From assembly GCA_964439215.1 (NCBI GenBank), contig CAYTNY010000012.1:1-38328 (forward strand): a stretch of 38,328 nucleotides of DNA, given 5' to 3'. The position numbers and the translations under genes are program-made. This document shows, one piece after another, positions 1 to 8,192 of this stretch. The DNA comes from CAYTNY01 sp964439215. GTDB taxonomy: Bacteria > Oederibacteriota > PGYV01 > CAYTNY01. The notes under the pieces were generated by a model, which was given only the letters and a program-made list of their open reading frames with translations, was not told where the DNA came from and made no database searches. Numbering within the stretch: position 1 is the first letter of the stretch; each line of letters opens with the position of its first letter.

Positions 1-213
1 AAGGATGAATGCTTGCATGCTTTGCCGGTATTTACTTTAAATATAATCAAAAAAAATACCAAAAAAGAATTAGAGAGAGAGTTGTATTTCGATGTATTTC
101 CGGATGTTTCAGGTGTTGCAATTCATTTTATATTTCAGCAATCCCTCCGCGGAACAGAGCCGATAAAAATGATTGAAATACGCAGAACTTTGGATTATAC
201 TTATTTAAATTAA
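1..213 (+). CDS. C-terminal end of an unidentified protein (5' end outside window)
   Basis: The reading frame is open to the left edge and stops with TAA at 211-213, giving about 70 residues that end in IEIRRTLDYTYLN. I do not recognise the family. The alternating hydrophobic segments (GVAIHFIFQ, MIEIRR) look like a beta-rich C-terminus and would be compatible with a pseudopilin or secretion-type protein, but that is only an impression. It is followed after 48 bases by aroQ on the same strand. The TTG at 13 could in principle be a start, but no Shine-Dalgarno site precedes it, so a truncated longer gene is more likely. Confidence 0.5.
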   Translation, partial: KDECLHALPVFTLNIIKKNTKKELERELYFDVFPDVSGVAIHFIFQQSLRGTEPIKMIEIRRTLDYTYLN

Positions 214-261
214 ACATACCGGTATCCGCCGGTGCTGCATATAAATTATCCAGGAGGGTTT

Positions 262-702
262 ATGAAAAAAGTTCTTGTGATACACGGCCCGAACCTTAAT
301 CTTCTGGGCCATAGAGAACCGGAAGTTTACGGGAACACAAATCTGGCCGAAATAAACGAATCACTGAAAAAAAAATCCGAAGAACTCAGCCTGGAATTAA
401 AAATCGTCCAGAGCAACCACGAAGGTGAAATTGTCGAGGCCATTCACCAGGGTTTAAACTGGGCGGACTGCATAATAATAAACCCCGCCGCCTATACGCA
501 TACATCAGTAGCGATACGGGACGCTCTTTCATCCATTCATATACCGGCCATTGAGGTTCATCTCTCAAACATATACAAAAGAGAGGATTTTCGGGCCAAA
601 TCATTCATTGCGCCTGTGGTTTCCGGACAGATAAGCGGTTTCGGCGCCGGCAGTTATCTGCTTGCACTGCAGGCTGTATCACAGATGCCGGAAAATGATT
701 GA
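262..702 (+). CDS. aroQ: type II 3-dehydroquinate dehydratase
   Basis: This enzyme dehydrates 3-dehydroquinate to 3-dehydroshikimate in the cytosolic shikimate pathway. The 146-residue length is normal for the small dodecameric type II class. Family motifs are all present: HGPNLNLLG near residues 8-16, the flexible-loop region with Y24 (REPEVYG), NPAAYTHTS around 75-83 and EVHLSNIYKREDFR around 96-109, which carries the substrate-binding HLSN and the conserved arginine. I start at the ATG at 262 because AGGAGG lies seven bases upstream (252-257). An in-frame CTG at 232 has no such site. The stop overlaps the ATG of the following membrane-protein gene by eight bases (695-702), so the two are probably translationally coupled. 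Confidence 0.95.
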   Translation: MKKVLVIHGPNLNLLGHREPEVYGNTNLAEINESLKKKSEELSLELKIVQSNHEGEIVEAIHQGLNWADCIIINPAAYTHTSVAIRDALSSIHIPAIEVHLSNIYKREDFRAKSFIAPVVSGQISGFGAGSYLLALQAVSQMPEND

Positions 703-3700
703 AAAATTAAAAACCTTTTTAATTTCAGTCAAGAGCAGCTCTCCGTTCAGAATATCGCAATATACCGACCGCTTTATAATCGGGCTGATTTTTATTCTGC
801 TGTTCGCTGTGTTCTTTTTTCCCGTACATTTATACCCGCATCTTAAATCTGTTTATGAATTTCTGCTTCTTGTCGCGGGTTTTATTTTTATTCTTAACAA
901 TAAACTTCTCAAAACAGAAACAACAACAGAAACTCCGATTGACGGCCTGCTTTTCCTTCTTTTTATATGGTATATTGTTTCTGTTTTCTTTTCTTCGGAT
1001 GTACTTTTATCCGTGACTTTACTTCCTTCTTTTCTTTCTCTTCTTCTTTTATACTATATTGTATACTCGTATTCCAGAAAATATCTTTCAGAATTCATTT
1101 ACGCAATAACCGCCGTTGTTTTTCTGCTGTCTTTATACGGCATATATCAGTATTTTATAGGTTTTGAAGATACCCTCTCTTTTATCACAAAAGAAAACAC
1201 TCCTTTTTACGAAAGCGTCCGGCAGCGCCTTGAATCCAAAAGAATATTTTCAACACTTATTTACCCCAATGCATTTGCGGGGCTTTTGATCCTTACTGTT
1301 CCCGTTGTTTTTGCGGCCGCCTTAACCCGGAAAAAAGCACTTCCTTATATGCTTGGCGCCGCCGCCGTTATGACCTTTGCGTTTTTTCTTACACAGTCAA
1401 TGGGAGCTGCCGCCGCGCTTGCGGCCGGACTTTTAATAATACTCTTTTCCGTTTCCGATGCGTCCTTAAAAAAAACCAAAGCAGGTATTTTCTTTGCTGC
1501 TCTGGCCGTGACCGGCACAGGTCTTTTAATGATCCATTTCAGGGGAACAGAGGACCTTATAAACAGCTTCAGAGAAAAAGCAGAAAACTTTATCCCCATG
1601 ATAAAAATAATGCTGCAGCGCCCCCTTACCGGCTTTGGACACGGCGCGTTTGAACATACGTATAACATCTTTACGGGGCACAATCTGCGCCACGCACACA
1701 ACGGCGCTCTTCAGGCCGCCATTGAAACGGGATTAACCGGGCTCATTATTATTCTTCTGCTTATTTTCCGTATTTACAGGTCTGTGCTGCAGCACTTTTA
1801 TTTTATCAGATCCGCGGGTACAAAAGCTATTGTGGTTGCGGCGCTGATCGGCATTACCGCCTTTTTATTCCACAATCTTGTGGATTTTGATATTTATAAT
1901 TTCGAACTCGCTTTTGTCTTTACAATAATATGCGCGCTTTTAACCGGACAGATAACTACCGGCATCCTTGAATTAAAAAGATTTAAACTTTCATATCTTC
2001 TGGCAATAAACCCGTCCTCAAGAAAAACCTTCATTTATTTTATTATCCTTGCGGTTTTAACCCTGTCTGTTATAACCGGCGGAAAGCAGGCTTATGTATT
2101 TGCCGTTATTTCTCTTTTAATATCAGCGGGTTTTTTCGTATGGGCAATAAGCAAAGAGGATTTCCGTTTCACCGGCATTGATCTCCCGCTTGTCTTATTC
2201 ATGCTGCTTTCGGCTTTTTCGCTGTTTTACACACCTGACATACATACAGGCATCAGATATTTCAGAAAAATATTTATGGCAGTGATTGTTTATTATATGT
2301 GTTCTCAGTTCCTGCGCCGGTATGATTTCAGGATAAAAATAACAAATTACATTATAATACTGGGACTCGCGGTTTCAGCCGCGGCATTCGGCCAGTATAT
2401 ATACCGTTTTTTCACGGGTAATTTTATCGCAATAGACGCATTTTTTCCGAATCAGCATATACTGGCCGGTTATATGCTGATATCTTTTGCTCTTGTCCTG
2501 AATAAAATTCTTTTTGAGAAAAAGATATTAATGCTCTGGCCGAAAATAATATCGCTTCTTATTTTCGCGCTCACAGTAGGCATAGCACACTCAAAAGGCG
2601 CGGCGCTGTCATTAATTGCTGTTTTTGTCCTTACCTGGATATACTATATTTATTACCGCCACAAAGTAAAAGATACCCCGGCCAGAGAATTTTTTAAATC
2701 CCGGCTGCTTAAAATATCCGCGGCAGTGCTTCTAATCGGTGCGTTTACCGGAATCACTCCATCCGGAAGCAAAATGATAAATTTAAAAGGAGATCCTTTT
2801 TATTTCAACCGCGCGCATATTTACAAATCAGCCCTTTTAATGGGCGCGGACAAACCGCTTACAGGACACGGACTGGGCAGTTTTAAAAGCGTTTTTCCCC
2901 GTTATAACTTCCCTATTGACAGTCCTGCGCGTTATCAGATGAGAGCCGCTTTTGCTCACAATGAATTTCTGCAGATATTTGCCGCATTGGGAATCTTCGG
3001 ATTTATACTGGTTCTGGTCATATTTTTCCGGATATTCAGAAACATCCCGGCTTATGAAGGACATAAAAAACTCTGGAGCTCCGTATCCGGGGCCTACTTT
3101 GCGCTTTGCGGCATTTTTATTCATTCTTTTACAAATTTTACTCTGCATTCACCGGGAATACTTTTAACTGCCGCCGCATTGACAGGCATAATAACGCCTG
3201 TATTGTCTTCCATAAAAACAGTATCCAGAGAATCACTTACGTTTACGCGGATCTATTATTTTCCTGCCCTCATTCTGCTGGTTCTGCTTGTAATAACAGC
3301 CATACGCCCGGCAGCGGCTTTTTATTTCAATGAACAATACAGCCGCACCGGCAGCAAAGACGCACTTTCAAAAGCAATAATGCTTGATCCTTTAAACAGC
3401 AGATACAGAATAAAAAAAGCAGACCGCCGCGCCGCGGAAGACGATTTTGAAAAAGCTGTTTTATCCTATCAAAAGACACTTAGATCAGACAAAAACAACT
3501 ATACCGCGATGCTGAAAGCCGCGCGTATCTATTCGCAAGCCGGAAATTATGATGACGCCGCATCTTATTATGAACTTGCGCTTAAAGCTAATCCTTACAG
3601 GGCATTCACTTACGCAGAGTACGCCGACTTCTGCCTTGGTTATCTGAATAACGAGAAAAAAGCCGCCGTTCTTTTAGAAAAAGCAGTGAAAATAGAACCG

Positions 3701-4024
3701 CATTACGCCTCCGCACGGAACAATCTGCATACACTCTATAAAAAAGAGAATAAATTAAACAAGGCTCTTGATCAGCTGGATGCCATTGAGTATGCCCTTG
3801 CCGAATTTGTCCCTTCAAATGATTTTGAGGCAAATATTCTGTATTTCCCCTCTGAGCACCTGCTTTATATGAGCAAGGCCTCGCTTCTCAGGCAGCTTAA
3901 AAGATACAGGGAATCGTGTTTTTATTATTCAAAGGCCCTTGATATAAAAGGTGATTACGTCGCGCGGATCATGCTTAAGAAAATGTGCGCGGAAGAAAAT
4001 ATAAGCGCCTGCTGCAACCCCTGA
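695..4024 (+). CDS. giant O-antigen ligase/polymerase-like membrane protein with two tandem ligase halves and C-terminal TPRs
   Basis: A polytopic inner-membrane protein of 1109 residues, predicted to transfer or polymerise lipid-linked glycans, or to act as a protein O-oligosaccharyltransferase. Residues about 20-430 form one O-antigen-ligase-like (Wzy/WaaL) unit with the typical late periplasmic loop: LQRPLTGFGHGAFEHTY followed by HAHNGALQAAIETGLTG. Residues about 445-870 repeat the same plan: MGADKPLTGHGLGSFKSVF, then FAHNEFLQIFAALGIFG, then HSFTNFTLHSPG. Residues about 877-1100 are soluble TPR-type helices (for example YDDAASYYELALKANP). The family normally has one ligase domain of 400-500 residues, so this is an internal duplication or fusion. 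The ATG at 695 overlaps the aroQ stop. In-frame codons upstream lie inside aroQ. The acceptor could be the Thr-rich surface proteins found elsewhere in the window, but that is inference. Confidence 0.85.
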   Translation: MIEKLKTFLISVKSSSPFRISQYTDRFIIGLIFILLFAVFFFPVHLYPHLKSVYEFLLLVAGFIFILNNKLLKTETTTETPIDGLLFLLFIWYIVSVFFSSDVLLSVTLLPSFLSLLLLYYIVYSYSRKYLSEFIYAITAVVFLLSLYGIYQYFIGFEDTLSFITKENTPFYESVRQRLESKRIFSTLIYPNAFAGLLILTVPVVFAAALTRKKALPYMLGAAAVMTFAFFLTQSMGAAAALAAGLLIILFSVSDASLKKTKAGIFFAALAVTGTGLLMIHFRGTEDLINSFREKAENFIPMIKIMLQRPLTGFGHGAFEHTYNIFTGHNLRHAHNGALQAAIETGLTGLIIILLLIFRIYRSVLQHFYFIRSAGTKAIVVAALIGITAFLFHNLVDFDIYNFELAFVFTIICALLTGQITTGILELKRFKLSYLLAINPSSRKTFIYFIILAVLTLSVITGGKQAYVFAVISLLISAGFFVWAISKEDFRFTGIDLPLVLFMLLSAFSLFYTPDIHTGIRYFRKIFMAVIVYYMCSQFLRRYDFRIKITNYIIILGLAVSAAAFGQYIYRFFTGNFIAIDAFFPNQHILAGYMLISFALVLNKILFEKKILMLWPKIISLLIFALTVGIAHSKGAALSLIAVFVLTWIYYIYYRHKVKDTPAREFFKSRLLKISAAVLLIGAFTGITPSGSKMINLKGDPFYFNRAHIYKSALLMGADKPLTGHGLGSFKSVFPRYNFPIDSPARYQMRAAFAHNEFLQIFAALGIFGFILVLVIFFRIFRNIPAYEGHKKLWSSVSGAYFALCGIFIHSFTNFTLHSPGILLTAAALTGIITPVLSSIKTVSRESLTFTRIYYFPALILLVLLVITAIRPAAAFYFNEQYSRTGSKDALSKAIMLDPLNSRYRIKKADRRAAEDDFEKAVLSYQKTLRSDKNNYTAMLKAARIYSQAGNYDDAASYYELALKANPYRAFTYAEYADFCLGYLNNEKKAAVLLEKAVKIEPHYASARNNLHTLYKKENKLNKALDQLDAIEYALAEFVPSNDFEANILYFPSEHLLYMSKASLLRQLKRYRESCFYYSKALDIKGDYVARIMLKKMCAEENISACCNP

Positions 4025-4080
4025 ATCAGCCGCTGTTTATGAGGATACGGGCCTGTACGTTTCCGCTGCCCGGGTGCGGT

Positions 4081-5058
4081 CTATCTTTTCAGGCTTTCAA
4101 TATATTTTTCCGCGGAATTCGCGGCTGTTGCTCCGTCGCCGCAGGCTGTTATTGCCTGCCTGAAACTTTTGGATATACAGTCCCCGCACGCAAAAATACC
4201 CGCCGCAGACGTTTTCATATCAGCGTCGGTTTTTATGTAGTTCATTTCATCCATCTCCAGCATACCTTTTAAAAAATCAGTATTTGGAAGCAGCCCCACA
4301 AAAACAAATACACCGGCGGCTTTAATTTCTGAAATATCCCCGGTTTTTACATTTTTTATTTTCAGCCCTTCAACCCCTGTTTCCCCCGTAATCTCCTCAA
4401 CAACCGAATCCCATATAAAGCTTATTTTATCATTTGCAAAAGCTTTGTCCTGTATTGATTTTGCCGCCCTTAATTTGTCCCTGCGGTGTATTATACTTAC
4501 TTTTTCAGCAAACCTTGTGAGATATACCGCCTCTTCAACAGCTGTGTCGCCTCCGCCGACCACAACAACCTCCTCGCCCTTATAAAAAGCACCATCGCAG
4601 GTCGCGCAGTTTGATACTCCTCTTCCCCTGAATTTAGCTTCTCCTTTAACGCCAAGATCCCTGTATTTGGCTCCTGTGGAAATTATCACCGCACGGGACC
4701 TGTATTCTCTGCCTGAGGATGTTTTCAGTATTTTCAGCCTTTCTTCATTTTCGCTGATCGACACAACTTCGTCATATATCTTTTGCGTATTGAATTTGTC
4801 AGCCTGCTTCTCCATTTTCTGAATAAGTTCAGGGCCCGAAATATTCTCAAAACCCGGAAAATTTTCAATTTCCGCAGTCAAAAATATCTGCCCGCCGAGC
4901 GCCATTTTTTCAATAATAACCGTTTCCAGGCCCGCTCTTGCATTGTAGAGCGCCGCCATTAATCCTGACGGCCCTCCCCCGACAATGATTGAATCCACGA
5001 TATCTGAAATTTCTTTTTTTTCTCCGGATGAAACCTCAATGTTAAAAGGATTGTCCAT
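4081..5058 (-). CDS. trxB: thioredoxin reductase (TrxB-type flavoprotein)
   Basis: This protein transfers electrons from NADPH through FAD and a redox-active disulfide to thioredoxin. The 325 residues show the FAD-binding GGGPSG (27-32), the redox pair CATC (151-154), the NADPH-domain GGGDTAVEEA (168-177) with HRRDKLR (191-197, the pattern that favours NADPH), and the C-terminal FAD motif FACGDC followed by RQAITACGDGATAA. The N-terminus is about 15 residues longer than usual before the first glycine motif. The start has AGGAGAG immediately upstream. It lies 15 bases behind the thioredoxin-fold fusion gene and is the last gene of the arsR operon, so its likely substrate is that fusion protein. 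The convergent interval to the plus-strand gene on its left shows no clear terminator. Confidence 0.94.
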   Translation of the reverse strand: MDNPFNIEVSSGEKKEISDIVDSIIVGGGPSGLMAALYNARAGLETVIIEKMALGGQIFLTAEIENFPGFENISGPELIQKMEKQADKFNTQKIYDEVVSISENEERLKILKTSSGREYRSRAVIISTGAKYRDLGVKGEAKFRGRGVSNCATCDGAFYKGEEVVVVGGGDTAVEEAVYLTRFAEKVSIIHRRDKLRAAKSIQDKAFANDKISFIWDSVVEEITGETGVEGLKIKNVKTGDISEIKAAGVFVFVGLLPNTDFLKGMLEMDEMNYIKTDADMKTSAAGIFACGDCISKSFRQAITACGDGATAANSAEKYIESLKR

Positions 5059-5073
5059 AAAATCTCTCCTGTT

Positions 5074-6147
5074 TTAAATTTGAAAAAAGTACTTTGCCTG
5101 GTCCATAATCTGTGTCTTGGGCTGAACACCGGCAAGTTCTCCTTTTTTTTCGCCTTTTTTAAAAAACATAAGCGTCGGTATGGACATTATCTTGTATTTT
5201 GCGGCTGTATTCGGATTCTCGTCCACATTCAGTTTTCCGAAAACAATCTTTCCTTTCTGTTCCGCTGCCAGCTCTTCTATTGCCGGCGCGATCATCTTGC
5301 ACGGCATACACCAGTCTGCCCAGTAATCTACCATAAGGTTTTCGTACTTTGCAAGCGCTTCTTCAAAATTATTGTCAGTAAGCACAACTGTCTTTTCGGG
5401 ATCATCCTGCAATTTTTCTTTTTCTGCATCCATTTTTTCCGCCTCCTTTTTTATTTTTTCGTACTCATCAGGGGCCCCGTATTTCAATATATTAAGGATC
5501 CCCTGTTTATCCGTCTGTGCCCCTAATACGCCCGATTCTTTTTCATTATTTATAATCTGCATGGGCACCGATGATACATCAAACTTCAGCGCCAGTTCAT
5601 TGTTTTCGGCCGACTCCACGCATTCTGAAAAGATTATCCCTTTTGCCTCTACGGCCAGCCTGTTGGCCTGTATTACGGCTTTTGGACAATAAGGACAGTC
5701 CGGGGTCACAAATACCTTTACCTGTGTCTCTTTTTTTATTTTTTTCAGCATTTCTTTAAGATCATCCGGCAGCCCTGAGTCGCCTCTGGAAACAAACCCC
5801 GCGGTTTCAATTACTCCGGTGGCCTCATGTCCCAGCGGCGCTCCGTTATAGACTATTTTATATCCTTTATCCCTGCCAATGGCCAGGCTTGGCGATGTTG
5901 TTATTCCGAGTTCCTTTGCCTCGCCGGATGCGGTTCCTTTTTTTACCGCTTTTATTTTAGGGCTCAGAGCCGCAAGTTCATTTATGAACTTTTCCGTATA
6001 TATGTTAAGTTCCTCCTGCTGCCCCTGCGCGCCGTCCAGCACTATCTCGTTTATAAACAGCATCATCTCCACATCATCGCGCAGCTCCGCTTCAAATTTC
6101 TTTTTAAGCTGTTCGGATGTTTCATTATCAATAATTTTTTCAATCAT
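5074..6147 (-). CDS. three-thioredoxin-fold fusion: PDO/glutaredoxin-like module plus thioredoxin
   Basis: A cytosolic thiol-disulfide protein of 357 residues. Residues 1-120 look like the first, CxxC-less fold of the two-fold protein disulfide oxidoreductase (PDO) family, with a TSPS cis-Pro at P86. Residues 140-225 are the second fold with CPYC (151-154) and cis-Pro P195 (SSVP). A charged linker (228-250, rich in K/E/D) leads to a classical thioredoxin (252-357) with WCMPC (redox Cys280/Cys283) and cis-Pro P324 (MSIP). PDOs and thioredoxins are usually separate genes. Here two active sites share one chain, next to a thioredoxin reductase. The start overlaps the arsR stop by four bases (ATGA), so it is translationally coupled. 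Reduction by the neighbouring TrxB is the simplest inference. Confidence 0.88.
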   Translation of the reverse strand: MIEKIIDNETSEQLKKKFEAELRDDVEMMLFINEIVLDGAQGQQEELNIYTEKFINELAALSPKIKAVKKGTASGEAKELGITTSPSLAIGRDKGYKIVYNGAPLGHEATGVIETAGFVSRGDSGLPDDLKEMLKKIKKETQVKVFVTPDCPYCPKAVIQANRLAVEAKGIIFSECVESAENNELALKFDVSSVPMQIINNEKESGVLGAQTDKQGILNILKYGAPDEYEKIKKEAEKMDAEKEKLQDDPEKTVVLTDNNFEEALAKYENLMVDYWADWCMPCKMIAPAIEELAAEQKGKIVFGKLNVDENPNTAAKYKIMSIPTLMFFKKGEKKGELAGVQPKTQIMDQAKYFFQI

Positions 6148-6467
6148 TTCCGTCCGCCTCCTTTTTTAAAAATATCCATCATTTCCCGGTTCCCCTTTTC
6201 CAGCAGCATCCTTGACATTTCAAGCATTTTATTGACTTCACTGCTTTTAATGCTGTAGCAGATACTGTTGCCGTTCTTTTCGCTTTTTAAAAAACCCGCT
6301 TCTTTTAACGCTTTCAAATGCCGCGAAACCTGCGGCTGGGTCTCGCCTGTTATCCTTGTCATATCATTAACACAACTGTTATGTTTCTCAAGCGCCTCCA
6401 GTATTCTTATCCTTACCGGATGCGAAAGAGCTTTAAACAGCATTGCCTGAAGATCATAAATTTTCAT
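6144..6467 (-). CDS. ArsR/SmtB-family winged-helix repressor
   Basis: A 107-residue dimeric DNA-binding regulator. The profile FKALSHPVRIRILEAL (11-26) and the recognition-helix region TQPQVSRHLKALKEAGFL (43-60) are typical of ArsR repressors. A beta-wing follows (SEKNGNSICYSI). It has only two cysteines, Cys32 (at the place where arsenic sensors carry CxC) and Cys70. The metal-binding CxCxxC pattern is absent, so a thiol/disulfide or polysulfide switch is as plausible as metalloid sensing. The start has AAGGAGG upstream. It is the first gene of an operon with the thioredoxin-fold fusion and trxB, and a perfect palindrome lies between its own -35 and -10, which implies autoregulation. Confidence 0.9.
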   Translation of the reverse strand: MKIYDLQAMLFKALSHPVRIRILEALEKHNSCVNDMTRITGETQPQVSRHLKALKEAGFLKSEKNGNSICYSIKSSEVNKMLEMSRMLLEKGNREMMDIFKKGGGRK

Positions 6468-6490
6468 TCTTTTCCTCCTTCTCTTATGCT

Positions 6491-6525
6491 ATATACAAAT
6501 ATACTCATATTTGTATATTTGTCAA
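6491..6525 (-). promoter_or_regulatory. sigma70-type promoter of the arsR operon with overlapping palindromic operator
   Basis: Reading on the minus strand, TTGACA (6520-6525) and TATATT (6498-6503) are separated by 16 bases. A perfect inverted repeat with 12-bp arms (6491-6502 and 6507-6518, core ATACAAATAT / ATATTTGTAT, 4-base centre) covers the spacer and the -10. A repressor bound there would block RNA polymerase. The dyad is AT-rich, as is usual for ArsR operators. The link to this ArsR protein is inferred from position. Confidence 0.82.
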
Positions 6526-6539
6526 GTTTTTTTTTTTAT

Positions 6540-6684
6540 ATATACCGGTTCTAAACCCAACACCCCCGCAATGAGCGCAGCGGATTTTACGGAACCACCG
6601 CGCGGAATATTACTCCGCCGGCGGTCTTAACAGCCGCCCCTTCCGGACACCGGACCGTTATTTAATACCATCTCAATCATTTTC
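6540..6684. other. non-coding interval between divergent arsR and def promoters
   Basis: No plausible gene. It holds GC-rich palindromic words, notably the 10-base self-complementary CCGCCGGCGG at 6615-6624 and a CCGG-rich stretch at 6642-6655. No T-run follows, so I do not call a terminator. Confidence 0.4.
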
Positions 6685-6713
6685 TTGAATACCCTCTTTT
6701 TTTATTATATAAT
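6685..6713 (+). promoter_or_regulatory. sigma70-type promoter of def-fmt
   Basis: TTGAAT (6685-6690) and a perfect TATAAT (6708-6713) are 17 bases apart. This would start transcription near 6720 and leave a leader of about 25 bases before the def ATG, with GAGG as ribosome site at 6732-6736. Confidence 0.8.
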
Positions 6714-6744
6714 TGTACTATATTAAAATAACGAGGATAAAAAT

Positions 6745-7257
6745 ATGATATACACGATACGGACACATGGAGACCCGGTTCTGCGGCAGAAATCAGAACA
6801 GGTAACAGAGATAAACGAAAAAGTACGCACACTTTTGGATGACATGGTTGAAACCATGTACGAAAAAGGAGGCGTGGGCCTTGCCGCAAATCAGATCGGC
6901 ATTGCGCTGAGGCTGGTGACTATTGATACAGCTGACAGCGATGATTCGAAGATATATAAACTCGTGAACCCCGAGATCGTAAAAATTTCAAAAGAAAAAA
7001 AAGATTTTGAGGAAGGCTGCCTGTCTTTTCCCGGAATTACAGAAAACATAGAAAGGCCCGCGGAAATAACAGTAAGGGCCCAAGATGAATTCGGCGAAGA
7101 GATTACAATAAATGCAAACGGACTTCTTGCAGTGGCGCTGCAGCACGAAATAGACCACATAAACGGGGTGACATTTGTACAGCGTATGACTCCGGTAAAA
7201 CGCCTGGTTCATAAAAATGAACTTAAAGAACTTAAAAAGAAAACCGTATCAAAATGA
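6745..7257 (+). CDS. def: peptide deformylase
   Basis: This metalloenzyme removes the N-formyl group from nascent peptides at the ribosome. All three signature motifs are present: GVGLAANQIG (43-52), EGCLSFPG (90-97, metal ligand Cys92) and QHEIDH (133-138, ligands His134 and His138 with catalytic Glu135). The 170-residue length is normal. A clear promoter precedes it. It overlaps fmt by four bases (ATGA), the common arrangement that links addition and removal of the formyl group. Confidence 0.97.
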   Translation: MIYTIRTHGDPVLRQKSEQVTEINEKVRTLLDDMVETMYEKGGVGLAANQIGIALRLVTIDTADSDDSKIYKLVNPEIVKISKEKKDFEEGCLSFPGITENIERPAEITVRAQDEFGEEITINANGLLAVALQHEIDHINGVTFVQRMTPVKRLVHKNELKELKKKTVSK

Positions 7258-8189
7258 AAATCGCATTTTTCGGCACCCCGGAAATAGCCGCAGGCGTGCT
7301 CCGCACGCTTATTGATTCCGAACACGCGGTTATGCTGGCAGTTACGCAGCCGGACAAGCCCGCAGGAAGAAAGCATATACTCACCCCGAGCGCTGTAAAA
7401 AAAACCGCGGCAGAAAACGCCATCCCCGTCCTGCAGCCAAAAAAATGCTCGGAAAAAGAATTTCTTGAAAAATACAGGTCCTTTGACATTGACATAAATC
7501 TGATAATAGCATACGGGCAGATACTGCCCGACGAACTCATATACCATCCCGAATATGACAGTATAAACATACATGCGTCCCTGCTTCCCAAATACAGAGG
7601 CGCCTCCCCCATAAACCACGCAATTATAAACGGCGACAGGGAAACAGGCGTAACATATCAGTTCATAGAAAAAAGGCTTGATGCCGGCGATATAATACAC
7701 AGCGAAAAAATACCTATATCAGAAGATGACGACGCCGCAGTATTATATGAAAAATTAAAAGAACTTTCCGAGCACAGCGTTTTAAAGGTTTTAAGCATGC
7801 TTCAGACAGGAAACTATACACGCAGAAAACAGGATGAATCAGCCGCCTCATATGTATCTGTCCTGAAAAAAGAAGACGGCAGAATTGATTTTTATGTTCC
7901 CGCGCATACTTTAAACCGCAAAATAAAAGGACTCCTGCCCTGGCCCTGTGCTTTCTGTTCTTTTGAAGGACATACATTAAAAATTCTGAAGGCTGAGCCG
8001 TACGGCCCTTCAGCGCCGCAATCTGAACCGGGAACAATAACAGGAACAGAAAAACATAAAGGCTTTAAAGTAAACACAGCAGACGGGGAGCTTTTAATAA
8101 CACAGCTGCAGCCCGAAGGGAAAAAAGCGATGAACGCATATGATTTCACTTTAGGGCACCCGGGTATTACAGGAAAAAAATTAACTTAG
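7254..8189 (+). CDS. fmt: methionyl-tRNA formyltransferase
   Basis: This enzyme formylates Met-tRNAfMet with 10-formyl-tetrahydrofolate for translation initiation. Of its 311 residues, the N-terminal Rossmann-like formyltransferase domain carries the catalytic triad Asn105 and His107 (NIHASLLPKYRGASPI) and Asp144 (LDAGD). The C-terminal OB-like tRNA-binding domain occupies about 205-311 and includes LLPWPCAF. It is translationally coupled to def through an ATGA overlap. It ends three bases from the stop of the convergent NHL-repeat gene, and no terminator is visible between them. Confidence 0.97.
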   Translation: MKIAFFGTPEIAAGVLRTLIDSEHAVMLAVTQPDKPAGRKHILTPSAVKKTAAENAIPVLQPKKCSEKEFLEKYRSFDIDINLIIAYGQILPDELIYHPEYDSINIHASLLPKYRGASPINHAIINGDRETGVTYQFIEKRLDAGDIIHSEKIPISEDDDAAVLYEKLKELSEHSVLKVLSMLQTGNYTRRKQDESAASYVSVLKKEDGRIDFYVPAHTLNRKIKGLLPWPCAFCSFEGHTLKILKAEPYGPSAPQSEPGTITGTEKHKGFKVNTADGELLITQLQPEGKKAMNAYDFTLGHPGITGKKLT

Positions 8190-8192
8190 ATT

